DNA of 19,328 nucleotides from CAZTDD01 sp964612675 (GTDB lineage: Bacteria > Hinthialibacterota > Hinthialibacteria > Hinthialibacterales > JAKPRU01), in NCBI GenBank assembly GCA_964612675.1, contig CAZTDD010000129.1, forward strand, positions 1 to 19,328, in the 5' to 3' direction. Under the pieces are notes generated by a model. The model was not told the origin of the DNA. It searched no databases and saw nothing but the letters and a program-made list of their open reading frames with translations. The position numbers and the translations under genes were made by a program. Below, piece after piece: positions 14,106 to 19,328 of the stretch. Positions within the stretch are counted from its first letter, which is position 1, and every line of letters starts with the position of its first letter.

Positions 14106-16889
14106 TTATCGCTTCTTCTTGGAAGAAGACTTCTTGCGAGTGGTCTTCTTCTTTTTCGGCTTCGGCTCGGCTTCCTTGTCCTCGATAACAGCCTGCGCCG
14201 CCGCCAGCCGGGCGATGGGAATTCGGAACGGAGAACAGGACACATAGTCCATGCCGACCCGGTGACAGAACTTCACTGAGGCCGATTCTCCGCCGTGCTC
14301 GCCGCAAATACCCACCTTCAGTTTCTCGCGTGTGGACCGTCCGCGTTCGATACCGATCTTGATCAATTCGCCAACGGTTTCCTGGTCTATAGTCTGGAAC
14401 GGATCATCGGGAAGAATGTCATGCTCCAGATAGTGCGGCAGGAATCCGCCGATGTCGTCCCGAGAGAACCCGAAGGTCATCTGCGTCAGGTCATTGGTCC
14501 CGAAGGAGAAGAACTCGGCAACGTCGGCGATCTCGGCCGCGGCCAAAGAAGCGCGCGGAATCTCGATCATCGTACCGACCAAATGCGGGATCTTTCTGAG
14601 TCCGGTTTTCTGGCGGACTTCCTCATACACCCGCTTTGCGATATCGACCTGATGCTGGAGTTCCTTCACGGTACAGAGAACGGGAATCATGATTTCGGGG
14701 AAGGCCTTCTTCTTTGCCTTGATCAAATCGGCGGCAGCCTCGAGGATTGCCCGAATCTGCATTTCGCTGACTTCGGGATAGGTGATTCCCAGGCGAACTC
14801 CGCGATGTCCCATCATGGGGTTATTCTCATGAAGCGCTTCGGATCTTCCTTTGAGTTCTTGGCTGTCGATCCCGAGGCTCTTCGCCAGTCGCTCCTGGGC
14901 AGCCGGAGCATTCGGCACAAACTCGTGCAGAGGCGGATCGAGCAGACGAATCGTCACGGGCAGACCGTTCATCGCTTCCAACGTTCTCTTGATGTCTTTC
15001 TTGACATGGGGGAACAGTTCATTGAGTGCTGCGCGACGTTCGCTTTCGCCGGAGGACATAATCATTTTCCGGAGCTTGAACAGGGGTTCGTCCGAGCCTT
15101 CTCCGTAAAACATGTGTTCGATTCGGAAGAGGCCGATACCCTGCGCCCCGAATTTCAGGGCGTTCTTCGCGTCGGCCGGGGTATCTGCATTGGCTCTGAC
15201 CTTGAGTGAGCGTACTCGGTCGCAGAGTTTCATGAACTGCTCGAAAGCAGGATTATCTTCACCGGGGTCGACGAGGGTCAGCTGCCCTTCGTACACCAGG
15301 CCTTTCGTACCGTTGAGAGTCAGCCAGTCGCCTTCCTGGAAGGTTCTTCCTTTCGCGGTGCATTTGCGCGACTCCTCATGCACTTCGAGCTCGTCGGCAC
15401 CGACCACGCAACATTTGCCCCAGCCTCTGGCGACGAGGGCCGCATGACTGGTCATGCCGCCACGGGAGGTGAGAATCGCGTTGGCCGCTCTCATGCCTTC
15501 AACGTCTTCCGGGTTCGTCTCTTTGCGGACCAGGATGACTTGCTTGCCCTCTTTGTACCACTTGACGGCGTCCTCCGCATTGAAAACGATCTGTCCGCTC
15601 GCACCGCCCGGGCCTGCCGGGAGTCCCTTTGCGACCGGCTCAGTCTTCTGCTCTTCTTTGGGATCCACGATGGGATGAAGCATCTCATCGAGCTGAGAGG
15701 CGGTAACCCGTGTGATCGCGGTCTCCACGTTGATCAGACGTTCTTTGCACATATCCGCAGCCATTTTCACCGCAGCGGGACCGTTCCGCTTGCCGACACG
15801 GCACTGGAGCATCCAGAGTTTATCTTCCTGAATCGTGAACTCGATGTCCTGCATATCGGTATAATGCTTCTCGAGTTTCTTCTGAATGCGATCCAGTTCC
15901 TTGTAAATTTTCGGCATAGCGGTCTCAAGAGACGGAAGATGTCTGTTGTAATCGCTTTTGCCGATTTCGTTGATCGGATTCGGTGTCCGAATCCCTGCGA
16001 CAACATCTTCTCCCTGGGCGTTGGGCAGCCATTCGCCGTAGAAGATTTTCTCTCCGGTTGCAGGGTTCCTCGTGAAGGCGACGCCTGTGGCGGAATTATC
16101 GCCCATGTTCCCGAATACCATCGACTGGACATTCACAGCGGTGCCCCATTCATCGGGGATCCCTTCGATCCGCCGATAGGAGACGGCGCGTTTCCCGTTC
16201 CAGGATGAAAAAACAGCGCCGATGCCGCCCCAAAGCTGGTCGACAGCCTTTTCAGGGAACGGCTTTCCGAGAACCTTGTGGACCTTCTCTTTGAAGATCT
16301 CCACGAGTTCCTTGAGATCATCGGCAGTCAATTCGACGTCATTCTTGACCCCCCGGGCCTTCTTCATTTTGTCCATTTCGTGTTCCAGTTGGACACGAAT
16401 GCCTTGCCCCTGTTTCGGTTCGATCCCGAAGGCCTTCTCCATCACGACGTCAGAGTACATCGAAATCAGACGGCGCTGAGCATCATACACAAATCGAGGA
16501 TTTCCGGTTTTCTCGATCAGACCGTCACGCGTCTTGTTGTTGAGTCCCACGTTGAGAACCGTCTCCATCATCCCGGGCATGGAACTTCGAGCCCCGGAAC
16601 GCACGGAGACCAACAGGGGATTCTCGGGGTCTCCGAACTTCGCTCCCATGATCTTCTCGACCTTGGTGAGCGCTTTGGTTACGGCTTCTTTGACACCCGG
16701 CGGATACTTCTGCTTGTTCTTGTAATAATGGGTACAGACTTCCGTGGTGATAGTGAATCCGGCCGGAACCGGAATCCCAATGCTGGCCATCTCCGCCAGG
16801 TTCGCTCCTTTACCTCCGAGTAGGTTCTTCATGTCGGCCGAGCCTTCGCCGCGGCCGCCGCCAAACGAGTAGACAAATTTCTTAGCCAT
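14106..16889 (-). CDS. ppdK: Pyruvate, phosphate dikinase with Lys-rich tail
   Basis: The enzyme interconverts pyruvate + ATP + Pi and PEP + AMP + PPi in the cytoplasm. The N-terminal ATP-grasp domain starts GGKGANLAEMASIGIPVPAGF (25-45) and continues with SVRSGARSSMPGMMETVLNVG (95-115). The phosphohistidine domain has GGMTSHAALVARGWGK (477-492), with catalytic His482. The C-terminal PEP/pyruvate barrel has GAQGIGLFRIEHMF, MMGHRGVRLG and the GICGEHGG loop. At 927 residues it is slightly longer than usual (about 870-900). The excess is a C-terminal tail (about 906-927) made almost only of Lys, Ser, Thr and Arg. ATG at 16889 has AGGAAGGGAG about 15 nt upstream. It is monocistronic in appearance. 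Confidence 0.97.
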   Translation of the reverse strand: MAKKFVYSFGGGRGEGSADMKNLLGGKGANLAEMASIGIPVPAGFTITTEVCTHYYKNKQKYPPGVKEAVTKALTKVEKIMGAKFGDPENPLLVSVRSGARSSMPGMMETVLNVGLNNKTRDGLIEKTGNPRFVYDAQRRLISMYSDVVMEKAFGIEPKQGQGIRVQLEHEMDKMKKARGVKNDVELTADDLKELVEIFKEKVHKVLGKPFPEKAVDQLWGGIGAVFSSWNGKRAVSYRRIEGIPDEWGTAVNVQSMVFGNMGDNSATGVAFTRNPATGEKIFYGEWLPNAQGEDVVAGIRTPNPINEIGKSDYNRHLPSLETAMPKIYKELDRIQKKLEKHYTDMQDIEFTIQEDKLWMLQCRVGKRNGPAAVKMAADMCKERLINVETAITRVTASQLDEMLHPIVDPKEEQKTEPVAKGLPAGPGGASGQIVFNAEDAVKWYKEGKQVILVRKETNPEDVEGMRAANAILTSRGGMTSHAALVARGWGKCCVVGADELEVHEESRKCTAKGRTFQEGDWLTLNGTKGLVYEGQLTLVDPGEDNPAFEQFMKLCDRVRSLKVRANADTPADAKNALKFGAQGIGLFRIEHMFYGEGSDEPLFKLRKMIMSSGESERRAALNELFPHVKKDIKRTLEAMNGLPVTIRLLDPPLHEFVPNAPAAQERLAKSLGIDSQELKGRSEALHENNPMMGHRGVRLGITYPEVSEMQIRAILEAAADLIKAKKKAFPEIMIPVLCTVKELQHQVDIAKRVYEEVRQKTGLRKIPHLVGTMIEIPRASLAAAEIADVAEFFSFGTNDLTQMTFGFSRDDIGGFLPHYLEHDILPDDPFQTIDQETVGELIKIGIERGRSTREKLKVGICGEHGGESASVKFCHRVGMDYVSCSPFRIPIARLAAAQAVIEDKEAEPKPKKKKTTRKKSSSKKKR

Positions 16890-16954
16890 TGGTCTACTTA
16901 GTCGCTCCCTTCCTGAGTTTTCCCGATATCACGGCATAGTTGCCGATGATAACT

Positions 16955-16969
16955 TGGTATGTTATACCA
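16955..16969. promoter_or_regulatory. Palindrome with extended -10 upstream of ppdK
   Basis: TGGTAT-GTT-ATACCA is a perfect 6-bp inverted repeat between ppdK (minus) and the gene at 17024 (plus). On the minus strand it contains TGGTATAAC, an extended -10 (5 of 6 to TATAAT), so a protein bound to the palindrome would cover the ppdK promoter. The -35 is poor. The predicted ppdK leader is about 64 nt. Confidence 0.35.
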
Positions 16970-17023
16970 GACGCTACCAACCTGAGAAGCTTGCCCGACA
17001 AAAAAGGTTAGAAAGAAACGGAA

Positions 17024-17821
17024 ATGCAATCACGTTGGATGCTCCTGCTTCTAGTTCTCCTGCCGGGAGTCTGTCCCGCTCATAAGCTGGACCCGAGGTC
17101 TATCGACCGGTATGCGGAGATCCTTCTGTCCCCGGCCGGAGGGCGTATGTACTACGTGACGGTTTATGGACAAATTGGAACCGATGACGCCCGAAAAATC
17201 CTCGAACCGGACCGGCACGGCCGAGCCACCCCCGAGAAGCAAAAAGTCCTCCTCGCGAAAAGACGCGACGAATATACCGACAAACAAACGCTTCAAATCC
17301 AAGGAGAGAGGGTGGACCTGACATATAGAGGGGGCGTCTCGGGAATGACCATCGGCCATGGAGGCATGGAGGCAAACCGGACTGTGCTGATCTACGACTT
17401 TGTCTATCCAGCGGGGATGCCACGAGACGCAACAGTCTCATTCCACTACGAAGACCGCAATTTTACGCGACTGTACGCCTGGAAACAGATCCGAGTTCTG
17501 GGTTTGCAGGGAGTGAGAGTCAGCGGACACCAGCCATTTGATGACCTGGATCCGTACGACTATCAAATGCTTGACACCACCGGAATCATGCCGACGACGC
17601 GTTCGGTAACGCTTGAGATCTATGTTCCCTCGCAACCGGTCCGTAATCCCCTCGCAGTAGATTCCTATGCGGAAGTTCTGATGGATGTCGGCTGGAGCCG
17701 GCCGAAATCACAGGCTGCGACAATGCTAAAACGAGTACTCATGATCGGCGTCCCCGTTGTGTTGGCGGCGGGTATTATCGCTGTCTTTGTGAGTCAAAAA
17801 CGCAGGCATCCCCTACCGTGA
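17024..17821 (+). CDS. Secreted protein with C-terminal membrane anchor
   Basis: This 265-residue protein has a signal peptide (Arg4, hydrophobic 5-17) with a clear cleavage site, CPA|HKLDP. A soluble domain of about 210 residues follows, predicted rich in beta strands. One C-terminal helix (about 236-258) is followed by basic KRRH, so the bulk lies outside the cytoplasm. A His directly after cleavage, a D-R-Y-A-E-I strand, TLQIQGERVDLTYRGG and a late aromatic strand loosely resemble the periplasmic N-terminal domain of HupE/UreJ or NicO-type metal transporters. The multi-helix permease part is missing, so the assignment is tentative. The ribosome site is a weak purine-rich GAAAG about 8 nt upstream. 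The gene stands alone, divergent from ppdK, and its stop codon touches the repeat cluster. Confidence 0.72.
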   Translation: MQSRWMLLLLVLLPGVCPAHKLDPRSIDRYAEILLSPAGGRMYYVTVYGQIGTDDARKILEPDRHGRATPEKQKVLLAKRRDEYTDKQTLQIQGERVDLTYRGGVSGMTIGHGGMEANRTVLIYDFVYPAGMPRDATVSFHYEDRNFTRLYAWKQIRVLGLQGVRVSGHQPFDDLDPYDYQMLDTTGIMPTTRSVTLEIYVPSQPVRNPLAVDSYAEVLMDVGWSRPKSQAATMLKRVLMIGVPVVLAAGIIAVFVSQKRRHPLP

Positions 17822-18051
17822 ACCTAAATTCGGCAGTTGAAGGTGTGGCTGCGACGATAAACCGCTGTTTTTTTGATAGTAGCGTTCATTCTCAGCTTTC
17901 ACCTAAATGGTGATCGGTTCTTGAGCTTGTCGAAAGGCCGATCACCAACGCCGGCGCGGCCCTTCGACGGGCTCAGGAACCGCGCTTCCTATCCAACTGC
18001 CGAATTTAGGTTTATTGTCCGTTTTCGCCCAATTCAACTGCCGAATTTAGG
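17821..18051. repeat. REP-like intergenic repeat cluster (three outer copies, two inner units)
   Basis: A 19-nt motif (TTCAACTGCCGAATTTAGG) occurs three times. It is inverted at 17823-17841, direct at 17994-18010 (lacking the first two bases) and direct at 18033-18051. Between the first two copies sit two inverted copies of a 26-nt unit. Unit A (17915-17940) contains TTGAGCTTGTCGAA. Unit B (17957-17982) is its reverse complement with four differences and contains CCTTCGACGGGCTCAGG. Unit A also lies in a 10-bp stem (TGGTGATCGG/CCGATCACCA, 17908-17947), and unit B in a 6-bp stem (GCGCGG/CCGCGC). Paired, inverted, hairpin-forming units between genes match the pattern of bacterial REP/BIME elements. 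Confidence 0.75.
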
Positions 18052-18136
18052 ATCAGACATCGCAGTGGAATTCGAGAATCACAAAATGAAGCTATCCCAG
18101 GAACACGGTGTTTGTCATCATGGGGGGAGCAAGATC
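18052..18136. other. Short gap between the repeat cluster and accA
   Basis: With the repeat cluster this completes the 315-nt gene-free stretch between 17822 and 18136. No gene, T-tract terminator or further repeat copy is seen here. A small AACAC/GTGTT palindrome at 18102-18111 could form a weak hairpin 25 nt beyond the accA stop. Confidence 0.4.
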
Positions 18137-19093
18137 TTATTCTGTCTCGGAGAAGACGCCGATTCGACGAAATCGCTGGTAGCGATCTTCGACCAGCTCA
18201 TCAGGAGAGAGTCTGGAGAGTTCGTTGAGGTGACGGAGAATGGCCTCTTTGACATTCCGACCGGTTTCGATAGGATGTCTGTGCGCGGCCCCTCTCGGTT
18301 CGGGGATAATCTCTTCGACCAGACCCAATCGAAAGAGGTCGGGCGCGACGATTCTCATTCCACCGGCGATTTCAGAAGCCTTTGTGCCGTCTTTGTGGAT
18401 GATGGCGGCACAGGCTTCAGGTGTGCAAACAGCGTAATAGGCGTATTCCAGAATCAGAACACGGTTACCAATACCGATAGCCAAAGCGCCGCCGCTGCCT
18501 CCTTCGCCGGTAACAACACAGATAATCGGTACCGGAAGCGCCGACATCCGCATCAGATTTTGCGCAATCGCCTCGTGTTGGCCCCGCTCCTCTGCTCCGA
18601 TGCCGGGAAAGGCCCCGGCTGAGTCTATGAAAGCAATGATGGGCAGGTTTTGGCGAGCAGCAAGATCCATGATCCTCATGGCTTTTCGGAAACCTTCCGG
18701 ATGAGCCATACCGAAGTTTCGCCGCAGGTTCTCTTCGGTGTCTCTACCCTTCTGGTGTCCCACGATGGCGACTGAGCGTCCGTCAATGGAACAAAAACCG
18801 GCCACAATCGCCTGATCGTCCGCAAAAGACCGGTCCCCGTGTAATTCAACAAAATCCTCCGCGAACATTCGAATGTAATCGAGGCAGTAGGGACGGTCCG
18901 GGTGACGAGCCAGCTGGATACGCTGCCAGGGCGTCAGATTATCGAATATCTCCTGGATGAGTTCAGTCGCGCGGCGTTTCAGCGGTTCAATTTCAGCGCC
19001 AAGGTCGATACCCCGCGACCGTGCGTAGGTATCCAGTTCTTCGATTTTATTCTCGATTTCCCGAAGGGGTTGTTCAAAATCCAAATAACGCAT
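18137..19093 (-). CDS. accA: Acetyl-CoA carboxylase carboxyltransferase subunit alpha
   Basis: AccA with AccD moves the carboxyl group from biotin on AccB to acetyl-CoA, the first committed step of fatty-acid synthesis. The 318-residue length is standard. The helical N-terminus (FEQPLREIENKIEEL, 6-20) is typical. ARHPDRPY (62-69), ELHGDRSFADD (83-93), VGHQKGRDT (111-119) and NFGMAHPEGFRKAMR (126-140) follow. IDSAGAFPGIGAEERGQ (156-172) and GEGGSGGALAIG (196-207) form the acyl-CoA/oxyanion region. The C-terminus has PEACAAIIHKD, also typical. ATG at 19093 is the family start and has a weak TGGAAA about 10 nt upstream. accD is not adjacent, which is common. Confidence 0.97.
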   Translation of the reverse strand: MRYLDFEQPLREIENKIEELDTYARSRGIDLGAEIEPLKRRATELIQEIFDNLTPWQRIQLARHPDRPYCLDYIRMFAEDFVELHGDRSFADDQAIVAGFCSIDGRSVAIVGHQKGRDTEENLRRNFGMAHPEGFRKAMRIMDLAARQNLPIIAFIDSAGAFPGIGAEERGQHEAIAQNLMRMSALPVPIICVVTGEGGSGGALAIGIGNRVLILEYAYYAVCTPEACAAIIHKDGTKASEIAGGMRIVAPDLFRLGLVEEIIPEPRGAAHRHPIETGRNVKEAILRHLNELSRLSPDELVEDRYQRFRRIGVFSETE

Positions 19094-19328
19094 CGTTTTC
19101 GTTTCCAGGCAAACGGTCGGTTCGTTCTCGTTTGCAGATTTTACTTATCATAAAGGATACAGGGACTTAGAGCGTAGGGGTCTCCGATAATCTACCACCC
19201 CCAAACGGAGAGGTCGTGTCAAAACTCCCTTCTGTTTCCCTCCCCAAGATTGATGCCGTCGCAAAAAGTCTGTGATACGGATTTCAACCCCCTCCTAACC
19301 TCCCCCGATCTTCGGGGGAGGAAAAAGA
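19094..19328. other. Upstream region of accA to the window edge
   Basis: No gene is recognised. A TTGACA (minus, 19222-19217) and a TATGAT (minus, about 19153-19148) are present but are not properly spaced from each other, so no accA promoter is called. The last 30 nt hold the hairpin listed separately. Confidence 0.4.
19299..19321. repeat. 10-bp hairpin at the window end
   Basis: CCTCCCCCGA-TCT-TCGGGGGAGG is a perfect 10-bp stem with a 3-nt loop, preceded by a second C-rich CCCCCTCC block (19288-19295) and followed by GAAAAAGA. On the minus strand a T-rich run precedes rather than follows the stem, so it is not a canonical terminator for either direction. It may be a unit of a dispersed repeat cut by the window edge. 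Confidence 0.45.

Noticed and set aside
14295..15209. Long open frame (304 codons) on the plus strand inside ppdK
   Set aside because: It is antisense to ppdK, which has complete family motifs; high GC at codon third positions often opens the complementary frame. No domain or ribosome site supports it.
15378..16208. Second long plus-strand frame (276 codons) inside ppdK
   Set aside because: Same reason; the translated sequence shows no recognisable domain.
17873..18622. Plus-strand frame of 249 codons
   Set aside because: It runs through the repeat cluster and then antisense to accA; the protein has no domain and its start lies in repeats.
1..19328. CRISPR array, prophage, insertion sequence or toxin-antitoxin pair
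   Set aside because: No regularly spaced direct repeats, transposase or integrase motifs, or small paired toxin-like genes were found.

Overview
The window looks like a chromosomal segment of a moderately GC-rich Gram-negative bacterium, probably from an uncultured lineage. Pointers are an XrtA/exosortase-type polysaccharide deacetylase, an RNase Y/YmdB pair instead of an RNase E system, a selenocysteine tRNA, pyruvate phosphate dikinase, and REP-like dispersed repeats. The phylum cannot be fixed from the sequence alone. No phage, transposase, CRISPR or plasmid gene is visible.

Layout. 29-2011 (minus): a secreted protein with two EF-hand-like loops followed by a seven-helix membrane protein. 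2168-2265 (minus): a complete selC tRNA-Sec. 2397-3101 (minus): a SprA-like HExxH protein. 3215-4318 (plus): an orphan uroporphyrinogen-decarboxylase-fold protein with its own promoter and palindrome. 4297-6102 (minus): an ABC exporter whose 3' end overlaps that gene. 6165-7067 (plus): the polysaccharide deacetylase, divergent from the exporter. 7427-7499 (plus): tRNA-Gln(CTG) with a good promoter. 13438 down to 7678 (minus): the information-processing cluster nnr - rny - [178-nt structured gap] - ymdB - xseA - xseB. 13535-13846 (minus): a small two-helix membrane protein. 14106-16889 (minus): ppdK with a lysine-rich tail. 17024-17821 (plus): a secreted, C-terminally anchored protein. 17821-18051: an intergenic REP-like repeat cluster. 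18137-19093 (minus): accA.

How the genes fit together. Nnr repairs damaged NAD(P)H, RNase Y and YmdB are linked to RNA turnover, and XseA/XseB form exonuclease VII. Tight spacing (TAG abutting GTG between ymdB and xseA, 20-25 nt elsewhere) indicates an operon, except for the hairpin-filled gap between rny and ymdB. PpdK (PEP/pyruvate exchange) and AccA (malonyl-CoA formation) are central metabolism. The exporter and deacetylase probably serve the cell envelope.

The least explained parts are the rny-ymdB gap, the hairpin cluster behind ppdK, the REP-like locus, and the selC neighbourhood, where no selenoprotein or other sel gene is visible. I did not find a clear multi-gene undescribed system. 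The best candidates for new biology are these non-coding elements and the two unrecognised secreted/membrane genes at the left end.
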